Of a stretch of 64,000 nt of DNA, positions 26,447 through 35,159 are shown one piece after another. Each line of letters starts with the position of its first letter. Position 1 is the stretch's first letter. The stretch spans positions 1 to 64,000 of the forward strand of contig CAZAUJ010000009.1 in the NCBI GenBank assembly GCA_964488355.1, given 5' to 3'. The notes under the pieces were generated by a model. That model made no database searches. It was not told the DNA's origin and saw only the letters and a list, made by a program, of their open reading frames with translations. The translations under genes and the position numbers were made by a program. This stretch comes from Thermoanaerobaculum sp964488355. Lineage in GTDB: Bacteria > Acidobacteriota > Thermoanaerobaculia > Thermoanaerobaculales > Thermoanaerobaculaceae.

Positions 26447-26833
26447 ATGACCATTCGAGCCGATCTCAAGTACACCAAGACCCACGAGTGGGTGCGTCTG
26501 GACGGAGAGGTGGCCACCATAGGCATTACCCACTATGCGCAGGAACAGTTGGGGGACGTGGTTATGGTGGACGTGGCGGGCGTGGGCAAGCAGGTGACCG
26601 CTGGCAAGGAATTGGGCACGGTGGAGTCGGTAAAGGCGGTTTCCGAGGTCTTTGCCCCCGTTTCCGGCGAGGTGATCGAAGTGAACGCTGAGCTGGACGC
26701 CCATCCGGAGCTGGTGAACCAGGATCCCTACGACGCGGGGTGGCTCCTGCGGGTGCGCGTGAGCCACGTGCCCGAGGACCTCATGGATGCTTCCGCCTAC
26801 GAGGCCTTTGTGCGGGAAGAAGGGGGTCACTGA
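26447..26833 (+). CDS. gcvH: Glycine cleavage system H protein
   Basis: The 128-residue lipoyl carrier has the lipoylation motif GTVESVKAVSEVFAP with lipoyl-lysine K63. The start has an excellent AAGGAGG ribosome-binding site, 14 bases after gcvT. It carries the aminomethyl group from P protein to T protein. The stop overlaps the gcvPA start (TGATG). Confidence 0.96.
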   Translation: MTIRADLKYTKTHEWVRLDGEVATIGITHYAQEQLGDVVMVDVAGVGKQVTAGKELGTVESVKAVSEVFAPVSGEVIEVNAELDAHPELVNQDPYDAGWLLRVRVSHVPEDLMDASAYEAFVREEGGH

Positions 26834-28167
26834 TGCACCGGTACCAGCCGGGCGCGCAGGACCGCCGGCGAATCCTTGAGTTTTTGGGCCTGAGTTCGGT
26901 GGAGGAGCTTTTTGCTCCCATTCCACCAGAGGTCCGTTCAGGTCCCCTAACGCTGCCCGAAGGGATGTCGGAAGAGGAGGTTCGACGGATCCTGCGGGAG
27001 ATGGCGGCAAGAAACGTCACCGCAGAGGATACGGTGAGCTTCCTGGGAGCCGGCGTGTACCGCCATGTGCTGCCGGCGGTGGTGGACGCGGTGTTGTCGC
27101 GGGCGGAGTTTTTCACCGCCTACACCCCGTACCAGCCTGAGGTCAGCCAGGGCACCCTGCAAGCGATCTTCGAGTTCCAAAGCTACGTGTGTTTCTTGAC
27201 AGAAATGCCGGTGGCCAACGCCTCCCTTTACGACGGGGCAACCGCCATGGTGGAGGCGGTGCTGATGGCCGCCAGGCTGCGCCCGGAGGCGAAGCGAGTT
27301 TTCGTTTCCAGCCTGGTGCATCCCCACTATTTGCAGACCCTGCGCACCTACACCGAAGCCGCCCAGCTGGAGCTGGTGGAGCTGCCGTGGAACGCGCACG
27401 GGCGGACCGAGCTGGCCTCGGTTCAGGGGGAGGAAGCGGTAGCGGTGGTGGTGCAGTCGCCCAACGTGCTTGGGGTGGTGGAGGATCTGGCCGCTGTACG
27501 ACGGGCGAGCGGGCCGGCACTGGCCGTCCACGTGGTGGTGGAGGCCACCTCGTTGGGTCTGCTGCGCGCTGGGGGTGCCTTTGGCTTTGACGTGGTCTGT
27601 GGTGAGATGCAGGCTTTCGGCTTGCCTCCTGCCTTCGGGGGGCCGCACGTGGGCTTTTTCGCCACCCGCCAAGAGTACCTGCGGCAGATGCCCGGCCGGC
27701 TGGTGGGGGAGACGGTGGATGCGGATGGGCAGCGGGCCTACGTGCTCACGCTGTCCACCCGCGAGCAGCACATTCGCCGCGCCAAAGCCACCTCCAACAT
27801 TTGTACCAACCACTCCCTGATGGCTCTGGCGGTAACGGTAGCCCTTTCCCTTTTGGGCAAGAAGGGTGTGCGGGAGCTGAGTTTGGCTTCCCACGCTAAA
27901 GCTTGCTATCTCAAAAGTAGGCTCGCCTCCATGGAACCCAAACTGCGCCTAGCCTTCCCGCAAAGCCCTACGTACAACGAGTTCCTGGTGTTGCACCCCG
28001 AACCGGAAGAGCTTCTTTCCCGCCTGGCGGCCGAGGGGATTCTGGCCGGTGTGGCCACTTCCGCACTGGCCTCGTACCTTCCCCGCGGGTTTCTGGTGGC
28101 GGTCACGGAGAAAAACACGCGTCGGGAGTGTGATCGCCTGGTGGAGGCGCTGGGGAGGTGCCTATGA
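26833..28167 (+). CDS. gcvPA: Glycine dehydrogenase (decarboxylating) subunit 1
   Basis: This is the N-terminal half of the split P protein, 444 residues from ATG 26833, which overlaps the gcvH TGA. Family blocks include MHRYQP, FLGAGVYRHVLP, TAYTPYQPEVSQGTLQ and ATSNICTNHSLMALA. It lacks the PLP lysine, which is on subunit 2, as expected for the two-gene form found in many non-proteobacterial lineages. An in-frame extension upstream to 26740 is open but would lie wholly within gcvH. Confidence 0.95.
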   Translation: MHRYQPGAQDRRRILEFLGLSSVEELFAPIPPEVRSGPLTLPEGMSEEEVRRILREMAARNVTAEDTVSFLGAGVYRHVLPAVVDAVLSRAEFFTAYTPYQPEVSQGTLQAIFEFQSYVCFLTEMPVANASLYDGATAMVEAVLMAARLRPEAKRVFVSSLVHPHYLQTLRTYTEAAQLELVELPWNAHGRTELASVQGEEAVAVVVQSPNVLGVVEDLAAVRRASGPALAVHVVVEATSLGLLRAGGAFGFDVVCGEMQAFGLPPAFGGPHVGFFATRQEYLRQMPGRLVGETVDADGQRAYVLTLSTREQHIRRAKATSNICTNHSLMALAVTVALSLLGKKGVRELSLASHAKACYLKSRLASMEPKLRLAFPQSPTYNEFLVLHPEPEELLSRLAAEGILAGVATSALASYLPRGFLVAVTEKNTRRECDRLVEALGRCL

Positions 28168-29645
28168 AAAGTCGAAGCTTGCGCCAGCGGGAGCCTCTCA
28201 TCTTTGAGCGCAGCCGGCCAGGGGCGGTGGGGTATCAGCTCCCCAGCTGGGACGTGGGGGAGGTGGATCCCCTCCGCACCTTGGGGGAGGAACTGGTTCG
28301 AACCGAGGTGGCCGCCCTGCCGGAGGTCTCGGAAGTGGAGGTGGTGCGCCACTTCCACCGCCTTTCCCAGTGGAACTACTCGGTGGACGAGGGTCTGTTT
28401 CCCTTGGGCTCCTGCACCATGAAGTACAACCCCAGGATCAACGAGGAGCTGGCCCGTCTTCCAGGGTTTGCCCACGTTCACCCACTACAGCCGAAGGAAC
28501 AGGTTCAAGGGGCCCTGGAGCTCCTTTGGGAGCTGGAGCAAGCGCTTATTGCCATCACCGGGATGACTCGAGTCACCCTGCAGCCGGCGGCCGGGGCCCA
28601 TGGCGAGCTCACGGGCATGCTCATGATCCGCAAGGCCCTGCGCGAGAGAGGGGAAGCCCGCCGGGTGGTGCTCATCCCCGATTCGGCTCACGGGACCAAC
28701 CCGGCCTCAGCAGTTTTTGCCGGATTCCAGGTGAAGGAGCTGGCTTCCACCCCAGCGGGAACCCTCGACCTGGCGGCCTTGCAGCGGGAGCTGGAAACGG
28801 GCGAGGTGGCGGCGCTCATGGTCACGGTCCCCAACACCCTGGGCGTTTTCGAGCCGGAAATTGCCCGAGCCGCTGCCATGCTGCACGAAAAGGGCGCGTT
28901 CCTTTACATGGACGGCGCCAACCTCAACGCCTTCGTCGGCGTAGCCTCGCCGGGTAAGATGGGCGCCGATGCCCTTCACATCAACCTACACAAGACCTTT
29001 TCCACTCCCCACGGCGGGGGTGGCCCCGGAGCCGGGCCGGTGGCCGTTTCTTCGCGGCTTGAGCCCTACCTGCCCGTGCCGGTGGTGGAAAAGCGCGATG
29101 GGCGGTACTTCTTAGACTCCGACCGGCCCAAAACTATTGGGCGGGTGCGCGCCTTCTACGGCAATTTCGGCATCCTGGTGCGGGCTCTCGCATACATCCT
29201 CTCCCTGGGGCGCAACGGCCTCAAGAGCATGGCGGAAGCGGCGGTGCTCAACGCCAATTACCTGCGAAAGGCCTTGGCCGCCCATTACCACGTGCCTTAC
29301 GACAGCCCCACGCTCCATGAGGTGGTTTTCGACGACAGTTGGCAAAAGCCTCTTGGTGTGAACAACATGGACATTGCCAAGCGCCTTTTGGACTATGGCT
29401 TCCACGCGCCCACGGTGTCATTTCCGTTGGTGGTGCACGGGGCGCTGATGGTCGAGCCCACCGAGAGTGAGCCCCTGGCTGAGCTGGAGGCTTTCGTTCA
29501 GGCGATGGTGACCATAGCCCAGGAAGCCAAGGAAAACCCCGAGCTGGTCAAAAGCGCCCCGCACACCACGCCCGTGCGCCGCCTGGATGAGGTCCGCGCT
29601 GCCAGGCAGCCTCGGTTACGCTACCTGCCCCCTGAGGGGACGTAA
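28164..29645 (+). CDS. gcvPB: Glycine dehydrogenase (decarboxylating) subunit 2
   Basis: This is the C-terminal, PLP-binding half of the P protein, 493 residues from ATG 28164 (ATGA overlap with gcvPA; GGGGAGG ribosome-binding site correctly spaced). The PLP-lysine sits in HINLHKTFSTPHGGGGPG (about K277). Other blocks are LGSCTMKYNPR and DSAHGTNPASA. It decarboxylates glycine and loads the aminomethyl group on GcvH. It is the last gene of the gcv operon; the fourth component, dihydrolipoamide dehydrogenase, is not in the window. Confidence 0.95.
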   Translation: MKSRSLRQREPLIFERSRPGAVGYQLPSWDVGEVDPLRTLGEELVRTEVAALPEVSEVEVVRHFHRLSQWNYSVDEGLFPLGSCTMKYNPRINEELARLPGFAHVHPLQPKEQVQGALELLWELEQALIAITGMTRVTLQPAAGAHGELTGMLMIRKALRERGEARRVVLIPDSAHGTNPASAVFAGFQVKELASTPAGTLDLAALQRELETGEVAALMVTVPNTLGVFEPEIARAAAMLHEKGAFLYMDGANLNAFVGVASPGKMGADALHINLHKTFSTPHGGGGPGAGPVAVSSRLEPYLPVPVVEKRDGRYFLDSDRPKTIGRVRAFYGNFGILVRALAYILSLGRNGLKSMAEAAVLNANYLRKALAAHYHVPYDSPTLHEVVFDDSWQKPLGVNNMDIAKRLLDYGFHAPTVSFPLVVHGALMVEPTESEPLAELEAFVQAMVTIAQEAKENPELVKSAPHTTPVRRLDEVRAARQPRLRYLPPEGT

Positions 29646-29683
29646 GCAGCCGCTTCCTGGCGGGTTTTTGGCGGAGGCGGAGC

Positions 29684-30148
29684 GTGTTCTACCTAGGCAA
29701 ACAGTTCACCTTTGACGCGGGCCATAGGCTCCTGTCCCACCCGGAGCTGTGTCGGTACCCCCATGGCCATACCTACCGCCTGGAGGTGGTGCTGGCGGCA
29801 CGGGAGCTGGACGCCAACGCCATGGTGTGCGATTACAAGGCTCTGAGCCGGCTGGTGAGGGACGTGCTGGCTGTCTACGACCACGCCATGATCCTGGCAC
29901 GCCAGGACCCGCTTTGCGCTGTTTTGCGCGAGCACGGGGAGAGGCTTGTGGTGCTGGAAGAGGAACCCACGGCTGAGGTTTTGGCGCGCCAGCTGTTCCT
30001 CCACCTCCAGCAGGCGCTGGCGCGGGCTGCCGCCCACACCGACCAACTTGCCCCCTACGGCTTCGGCCAAGGGGTTGAGCTGGTGGCGGTGCGTCTTTGG
30101 GAGACGCCGACCAGCTGGGCTGAGTACCGGCCGGCCCATGAGCGCTGA
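29684..30148 (+). CDS. 6-pyruvoyl-tetrahydropterin synthase / QueD family protein
   Basis: The 154-residue protein carries the zinc-binding histidines (FDAGHRL and the HGH of CRYPHGHTY), a Cys placed as in QueD (C-x3-HGH), and a late Glu (RLWETPTSWAEY). QueD makes carboxy-tetrahydropterin for queuosine; PTPS makes pyruvoyl-tetrahydropterin. The Cys spacing favours QueD, but no queC, queE or queF gene is nearby. It starts at GTG 29684 and overlaps the epimerase gene by 11 bases. Confidence 0.85.
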   Translation: MFYLGKQFTFDAGHRLLSHPELCRYPHGHTYRLEVVLAARELDANAMVCDYKALSRLVRDVLAVYDHAMILARQDPLCAVLREHGERLVVLEEEPTAEVLARQLFLHLQQALARAAAHTDQLAPYGFGQGVELVAVRLWETPTSWAEYRPAHER

Positions 30149-31190
30149 GCGAGGTGATGCGCCGCTAGCTTTTCTCGCTCCCGAGCTGGCGCCGGCCATT
30201 GCCCAGCTGCCTCAGCCCATGGCCCTCACAGGTGGCACCGGGTTCGTGGGCAGCCATCTGTTGGATGTGCTGGTGGAAGCTGGCGCCCGCGTGCGGGTGT
30301 TGGTCCGTGACCCTTCCAAGCTGAACCCACGCCTGCGCGACAGGGTGCACGTGGTTTTCGGCGACCTGGACAGCGCCCAGGCACTGGCCAAGCTGGTTCG
30401 CGGTTGCGGTGTGGTGCTGCACCTGGCAGGGGTGGTGCGGGCTGGACAGGAGCGGCTGTTCTTCACTGCCAATGCGGAGGGGACGCGGCGGCTGGTGGAG
30501 GCAGCGGAAGAGGAGGGCAGGCCACGCGTAGTTTACGTTTCCTCGCTGGCAGCGGCGGGACCAGCGGCCAGGCCGGAGGGCAAGAGGCCGGAGGAACCGG
30601 CTCAGCCGATCTCGGCGTACGGGCGCTCCAAGCTGGCGGGTGAACAGGCGGTGCGTGGCTATGAGGGCCAGTGGCTCATCCTGCGACCACCAGCCATTTA
30701 CGGTCCGCGGGATCGGGATGTGTTCACCTTTTTCCGGCTCGCCGGCGCGGGTTGGCTGCCCTATCCGGCGGGGGAGCGCTGGCTCTCGGTAGCCTTTGTG
30801 GGCGACGTGGTGCGGGCAGTGGTGCATGCAGCCGCCAGCCCCCTCGCTGGCCAGGTGCTGCACCTGGGGGAAGCGCGACCCTACGCCTTGGCCGAGCTGT
30901 TGCGGCTCTTGGGCGAGGCAGGGGGTGTACGGGCACGGCTGGTGCCGCTGCCGGCGGCGGTTTTTCGTTTGGCAGGTTGGCTGGGAGACCTGTTCCATCT
31001 CCTAGGAATGAAAAACGTGGCCATGACGTCCGACAAAGCGCGAGAGCTCTTGGCGCGCCACTGGGTAGCGGAAACCCAATCCTCTTTAGGCCCGCTGGGG
31101 CTGCCGGAGCCGGTACCCTTTGTTCAGGGGGCGCGCCTGACCTGGGCCTGGTACCGCCAAGCTGGTTGGCTGCCCCGTGGTAGCATGTAA
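30138..31190 (+). CDS. NAD(P)-dependent epimerase/dehydratase, CerR-like ceramide reductase candidate
   Basis: This 350-residue extended short-chain dehydrogenase has the nucleotide motif TGGTGFVGSH, a VVYVSSLAA strand and the catalytic YGRSK pair. The C-terminal half has hydrophobic stretches (VFRLAGWLGDLFHLLG) that could touch membrane. It directly precedes a serine-palmitoyltransferase-type gene and a GNAT acyltransferase; in Caulobacter the three activities SPT, acyltransferase (bCerS) and epimerase (CerR) make ceramide. The reductase assignment rests on this context. I start at ATG 30138, overlapping the QueD gene. Confidence 0.75.
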   Translation: MSAERGDAPLAFLAPELAPAIAQLPQPMALTGGTGFVGSHLLDVLVEAGARVRVLVRDPSKLNPRLRDRVHVVFGDLDSAQALAKLVRGCGVVLHLAGVVRAGQERLFFTANAEGTRRLVEAAEEEGRPRVVYVSSLAAAGPAARPEGKRPEEPAQPISAYGRSKLAGEQAVRGYEGQWLILRPPAIYGPRDRDVFTFFRLAGAGWLPYPAGERWLSVAFVGDVVRAVVHAAASPLAGQVLHLGEARPYALAELLRLLGEAGGVRARLVPLPAAVFRLAGWLGDLFHLLGMKNVAMTSDKARELLARHWVAETQSSLGPLGLPEPVPFVQGARLTWAWYRQAGWLPRGSM

Positions 31191-31227
31191 GCTTGTGACG
31201 AAGGCACGCGGGGAAAGGGGAAACGCG

Positions 31228-32412
31228 GTGGACATCTTCAAAAAGTGCTACGATTTTCACGACGCCGACGAGGTCAAGCAAGCAGGTCTATACAGCTACT
31301 TCCGCACCATTTCCTCGGCTCAGGACCCAGTGGTGATGATGGACGGCCGGGAAGTGGTGATGCTGGGTTCCAACAATTACCTTGGCTTAACCAACCACCC
31401 TGAGGTTAAGAAAGCTGCACAGGAAGCCATTGCTAAGTACGGGACCGGCTGCGCCGGTTCTCGTTTTCTCAACGGCACGCTGGATATTCACGTTCGCCTG
31501 GAGGAAAAGCTGGCTCAGTTCATGCACAGGGAGGCGGCCCTCACCTTTTCCACCGGCTTCCAGGTGAACTTGGGTACCATTTCGTGCCTGGTGGAGCGCG
31601 GCGACATCGTCTACCTGGACAAGCTGGATCACGCCTGCATCATCGACGGTGCACGCCTGGGCTTCGGCACGGTGGTCAAGTATGAGCACAACAACGTGGA
31701 GGACTTGCGGCGGCGGCTTTCCTTGCGGGACCCGTCGCGCGGCGCGCTGGTGGTGGTGGACGGAGTCTTCTCCATGGAAGGGGACATCGTTGACCTGCCC
31801 GCGCTGGTCGCCGTGTGCCAAGAGCAGGGGGCGCGGCTGATGGTGGACGACGCCCACGGCATCGGCGTGCTGGGCGAGCACGGGCGAGGCACGGCGGAGC
31901 ATTTTGGCTTGGAAGACAAGGTGGACCTGGTGATGGGGACCTTCTCCAAGTCCCTGGCTTCCGTCGGCGGCTTTATTGCCGGCGAGGAGCGGGTGATCAA
32001 CTGGATCAAGCACCGCGCTCGCTCGCTGATTTTTTCCGCTGCACCCCCGCCCGCATCGGTGGCGGCGGTGCTTAAAGCAGTGGAGATCATCGAGCGGGAG
32101 CCGGAGCGTCGCCAGCGCCTGTGGGAAAACACCGCTTTTATGAAGAAAGAGCTCTCCCACTTGGGCTTTGACACGGGTGACTCGCAAACGCCGGTGATTC
32201 CGGTGGTGGTAGGGGACGACCGCTTGTGCTTTTTCATGGCCAAGCGCCTGGAAGAGGAAGGTGTGTTTGTCAACCCGGTCATTTCCCCGGCTGTGCCACC
32301 AGGGCGTGCCTTGCTGCGGACCTCGTATATGGCCACCCATTCGCGAGAGCATTTGGAGCGTGCCCTGAACGCCTTCGCCAAGGTGGGGAAGGAAGTGGGT
32401 CTGATCCCATGA
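31228..32412 (+). CDS. Serine palmitoyltransferase-type alpha-oxoamine synthase
   Basis: This 394-residue PLP enzyme (GTG 31228, after GGGGAAAGGGG; an in-frame extension to 31177 is possible) shows GSNNYLGLTNHPEV, SRFLNGTLDIHVRLEEKLA, the PLP-stacking H135, MVDDAHGIGVLG and PLP-lysine K241 in GTFSKSLASVGG. The N-terminus (AGLYSYFRTI) and GTLDIH block fit bacterial SPTs better than KBL or BioF, though these relatives cannot be fully excluded. SPT condenses serine with an acyl thioester to 3-ketosphinganine. Its stop overlaps the GNAT start (ATGA), and the epimerase lies just upstream. Confidence 0.82.
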   Translation: MDIFKKCYDFHDADEVKQAGLYSYFRTISSAQDPVVMMDGREVVMLGSNNYLGLTNHPEVKKAAQEAIAKYGTGCAGSRFLNGTLDIHVRLEEKLAQFMHREAALTFSTGFQVNLGTISCLVERGDIVYLDKLDHACIIDGARLGFGTVVKYEHNNVEDLRRRLSLRDPSRGALVVVDGVFSMEGDIVDLPALVAVCQEQGARLMVDDAHGIGVLGEHGRGTAEHFGLEDKVDLVMGTFSKSLASVGGFIAGEERVINWIKHRARSLIFSAAPPPASVAAVLKAVEIIEREPERRQRLWENTAFMKKELSHLGFDTGDSQTPVIPVVVGDDRLCFFMAKRLEEEGVFVNPVISPAVPPGRALLRTSYMATHSREHLERALNAFAKVGKEVGLIP

Positions 32413-33542
32413 GCGAAAGGCCGCTGTGGGTCACGAGGGTGGAAAGCGCCGATCAGTGGCGCCAATTTCTTTCCCTCTCCTGGCGGCTTTACCGCGGCGA
32501 TCCCTATTGGGTGCCACCGCTGAAAAAACAGGTGGCCGGCTATTTGGACCTCGGGCACCCCTTCTACCAGCAAGGGCGGGCGGCACGGGAGGTGTTTCTA
32601 GCCTATCGGGGCGGTCGCCCCGTGGGTCGGGTGGTGGCCATCCTCAACCGCGCGCACAACCAGTTTCACGATGACCGCTGGGGGTTTTTCGGGTTTTTTG
32701 AGTGCGAGGAGGATCAGGAAGCGGCCAGCCAACTGCTGGAAGACGCGGCCAACTGGCTGCGACAGCACGGCTGCGACACCTTGGTTGGCCCGGTGAGCCC
32801 CTCCACCAACTACGAGTGTGGTTTGCTGGTACAGGGCTTCGACAGCCGACCCACGGTGATGATGACCTACAACCCGCCCTACTACGCTTCCTTGTTGGAA
32901 GGGGCAGGTTTGGTCAAGGCCAAAGACCTCTATGCCTACTGGTCGCCAGTGCATCCCGGGTCTTTGGAGCGGCTGCGGCGCTTTTCCCAACGCACACAGC
33001 AGCGCGAACCCAAGCTGACGGTGCGCTCGGTCCATTTGCGGGACTTCGCCAATGAGGTGCGCATCATCCAGGATATCTACAACAAGGCTTGGGAAAAAAA
33101 CTGGGGCTTTGTGCCTACTTCTGATGCGGAGTTTGCTTGGCTGGCGCGCGAGCTGAAGCCGCTGGTGGATCCCCAGCTGTTGTACATCGCCTTTTTCGAC
33201 GGCGACCCAGCCGGTTTTCTCCTGGCTTTGCCCGATGTGAACCCAGCGTTGGCGGAGCTCAATGGTTCCCTGGCCAACCCCTGGCGCCTTTTTCGCGCCT
33301 GGTGGGTGGGACGCCGGCGTGAAGGCCTGCGGTTGATCACCATGGGGGTGAAGCAGGAATACCGGCTGCGTGGGATTGAAGGCGTGATGTTTTACCACGG
33401 CCTTCAGGCGGCTTTGGACCGCGGCTACCGCTGGTGCGAGTACTCCTGGATCCTGGAGGACAACGAGTTGGCCAAGCGCACCGTGCGGTTGATGGACGCC
33501 CAGCTCACCAAGATCTACCGCCTCTACACCCGCCAGCTTTGA
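32409..33542 (+). CDS. GNAT-fold acyltransferase, bacterial ceramide synthase (bCerS) candidate
   Basis: The 377-residue protein has an N-terminal half with PYWVPPLKKQV and FFGFFECEEDQEAA blocks, and a C-terminal acyl-CoA N-acyltransferase-like half (LITMGVKQEYRLRGIEGVMFY, then EYSWILEDNELAKRTVRLM). This long two-lobed GNAT type is the kind shown to N-acylate the sphingoid base in bacteria. Here it is translationally coupled to the SPT gene (ATGA), which makes an N-acyltransferase role in ceramide synthesis likely but not proven. It is the last gene before a hairpin. Confidence 0.72.
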   Translation: MSERPLWVTRVESADQWRQFLSLSWRLYRGDPYWVPPLKKQVAGYLDLGHPFYQQGRAAREVFLAYRGGRPVGRVVAILNRAHNQFHDDRWGFFGFFECEEDQEAASQLLEDAANWLRQHGCDTLVGPVSPSTNYECGLLVQGFDSRPTVMMTYNPPYYASLLEGAGLVKAKDLYAYWSPVHPGSLERLRRFSQRTQQREPKLTVRSVHLRDFANEVRIIQDIYNKAWEKNWGFVPTSDAEFAWLARELKPLVDPQLLYIAFFDGDPAGFLLALPDVNPALAELNGSLANPWRLFRAWWVGRRREGLRLITMGVKQEYRLRGIEGVMFYHGLQAALDRGYRWCEYSWILEDNELAKRTVRLMDAQLTKIYRLYTRQL

Positions 33543-33544
33543 GC

Positions 33545-33570
33545 AAAAAAATGCGGGACCGAAGTCCCGC
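33545..33570 (-). terminator. Intrinsic terminator (TTCG tetraloop, T7)
   Basis: On the minus strand a 7-bp stem GCGGGAC/GTCCCGC closes a TTCG tetraloop and is followed by A and seven T. It would end minus-strand transcription from the aldehyde dehydrogenase gene. The same hairpin may also stop plus-strand transcription of the ceramide operon, but without a T-run on that side. Confidence 0.75.
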
Positions 33571-33690
33571 TCCGCTGCGACGGCTCCGGAGTGGCTCACC
33601 GGGCCGGTCGCAGCGCTGGGGGGAGCCAGCTTTCCCCGCGGCGCCGGAGGCACCGCCAGATAACAATGGGAAATTTTTTTGCTGGTGTCA

Positions 33691-33718
33691 ACCAGGCGTC
33701 ACGAAGCTCACGCCTGGT
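33691..33718. repeat. Inverted repeat at the 3' end of the aldehyde dehydrogenase gene
   Basis: ACCAGGCGT (33691-33699) and ACGCCTGGT (33710-33718) form a perfect 9-bp stem with a 10-base loop that contains the stop codon of the minus-strand gene. There is no adjacent T-run on the minus strand. It may stabilise the mRNA end or add to the terminator 120 bases further on. Confidence 0.5.
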
Positions 33719-35138
33719 GCTCGCGCAAGACCAGAAGCCGCACCTCGCTCATCTCCTCCACCGCCCAGGCAGGTCCCTCGCGCCCAAAGCCTGATTGCTT
33801 CACCCCGCCGTAGGGCATGGGGTCGCTGCGCCAGGAGGGAATGTCGCCGCCAATTACCGCCCCCACCTCCAGCTCCTTCCACGCCCGCTGTAGCTTGCCT
33901 GCATCCCGGCTGAAGATGCCGCACTGCAGGCCGAAGCGCGAATCGTTGACGAGCTGCAGCGCGCTTTCAAAGGCATCGTATGGCTCCAGCACCGCCACCG
34001 GGGCAAAGGCCTCCTCCGCCCAAAGGGGGTGCTGGTGAGGTACATCTTCCAGCACCTGCGGCCAAACCAGGTTGCCCTCACGGCGAAACGGCGTGAGCAG
34101 GCGAGCGCCGAGTTGGCGCGCGGTTTCCACCCACTCCTGCACGCGGTCGGCGTCTTTGGCTGAAATCAGCGGCCCGCATTGCACCGTCGCGTCGCTGGGG
34201 TCGCCGGTGGGAAAGCGTTGCGCCGCCGCCACCAAGGCGTCGCGAAAGGCGGGGTAAACCTCCCGCGCCACCAGAACGCGCTGGACGGAGATGCAGGACT
34301 GGCCGGCGTAGGCGAAGGCACCCAGGGCCACGCGCTGCGCCACGGCAGCCAAGTCCCCGGCATCGGGCTCCACCACCACCGCCGCGTTGCCGCCCAACTC
34401 CAGGGTCACGCGCTTGTCCCAGGCGCGGCGCTTGAGTTCCCAGCCCACCGCCGCCGACCCGGTAAAGGTTACCAGCTTGATTTCCGACGCTTCGGTTAAA
34501 AGGGCGGCTCGCTCGCCAGGGCAGGGAAGCACGGAAATGGCGCGTGCCGGCAAGCCTGCGTCCAGCAAGATGCGGGCCAGGTGCAGCGCCGGCGAGGGCG
34601 TTTGGGAAGCAGGCTTGAGCACCACCGGGCAACCGGCCGCTACCGCCGGACCCAGCTTATGGGCCACCAGGTTCAAGGGAAAGTTAAAGGGCGTGATGGC
34701 TGCCACCGGGCCCACCGGTAGGCGGCGTAAAAGGCCCCACCGCCCTTGCCCTGACGGAAAAATACCCAGGTCCAGAAGCTGGTCACGCCAACTGCGGGCT
34801 TGACGGGCGCTTTCGCTGAGAGTTTCCACGCAGCGGTCAACCTCCGCTCGTGCCAGCGCTACGGGCTTGCCCGCTTCCTCCACCAAAAGCTGGGCCAACT
34901 CGTCCCGCCGTTGGCTAACAGAGTGGGCGGCGCGCTGGAGGATTTCCGCCCGTTGGTAAGGGGGGAGATCGGCCATGAGCTTGGCGGCCTTTCGGGCACC
35001 CAGCGCCGCTTCTCGCACCTGCTCTGCGCTGGCCTGCCCCACCTCGGCCACCGCCTGGCCGTGGTACGGAGAACGCACCTGGTAAAACTCGCCCCCCGCT
35101 TTCGCCTCCCCTGCAAGGAGCAGTGGTTCTTTTCGCAT
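33708..35138 (-). CDS. Aldehyde dehydrogenase (NAD(P)+-dependent)
   Basis: The 476-residue ALDH-superfamily enzyme has catalytic Cys in AGQSCISVQRV, general-base Glu in TLELGGNAA, the GSAAVG cofactor loop and ITPFNFPLNL. The similarity pattern is of the SSADH/lactaldehyde or glyceraldehyde-3-phosphate (non-phosphorylating) type, with substrate unknown. AGGAGGGACC precedes the ATG. It follows the EamA gene, but a strong terminator lies between them, so it needs readthrough or a promoter inside the upstream gene. Confidence 0.88.
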   Translation of the reverse strand: MRKEPLLLAGEAKAGGEFYQVRSPYHGQAVAEVGQASAEQVREAALGARKAAKLMADLPPYQRAEILQRAAHSVSQRRDELAQLLVEEAGKPVALARAEVDRCVETLSESARQARSWRDQLLDLGIFPSGQGRWGLLRRLPVGPVAAITPFNFPLNLVAHKLGPAVAAGCPVVLKPASQTPSPALHLARILLDAGLPARAISVLPCPGERAALLTEASEIKLVTFTGSAAVGWELKRRAWDKRVTLELGGNAAVVVEPDAGDLAAVAQRVALGAFAYAGQSCISVQRVLVAREVYPAFRDALVAAAQRFPTGDPSDATVQCGPLISAKDADRVQEWVETARQLGARLLTPFRREGNLVWPQVLEDVPHQHPLWAEEAFAPVAVLEPYDAFESALQLVNDSRFGLQCGIFSRDAGKLQRAWKELEVGAVIGGDIPSWRSDPMPYGGVKQSGFGREGPAWAVEEMSEVRLLVLREHQA

Positions 35139-35159
35139 GGTCCCTCCTGTGGCCGGTTG

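Noticed and set aside
33660..33685. T7 run near 33674 as a plus-strand terminator of the ceramide operon
   Set aside because: No stable stem directly precedes the T-run on the plus strand, and it lies more than 130 bases after the last gene.
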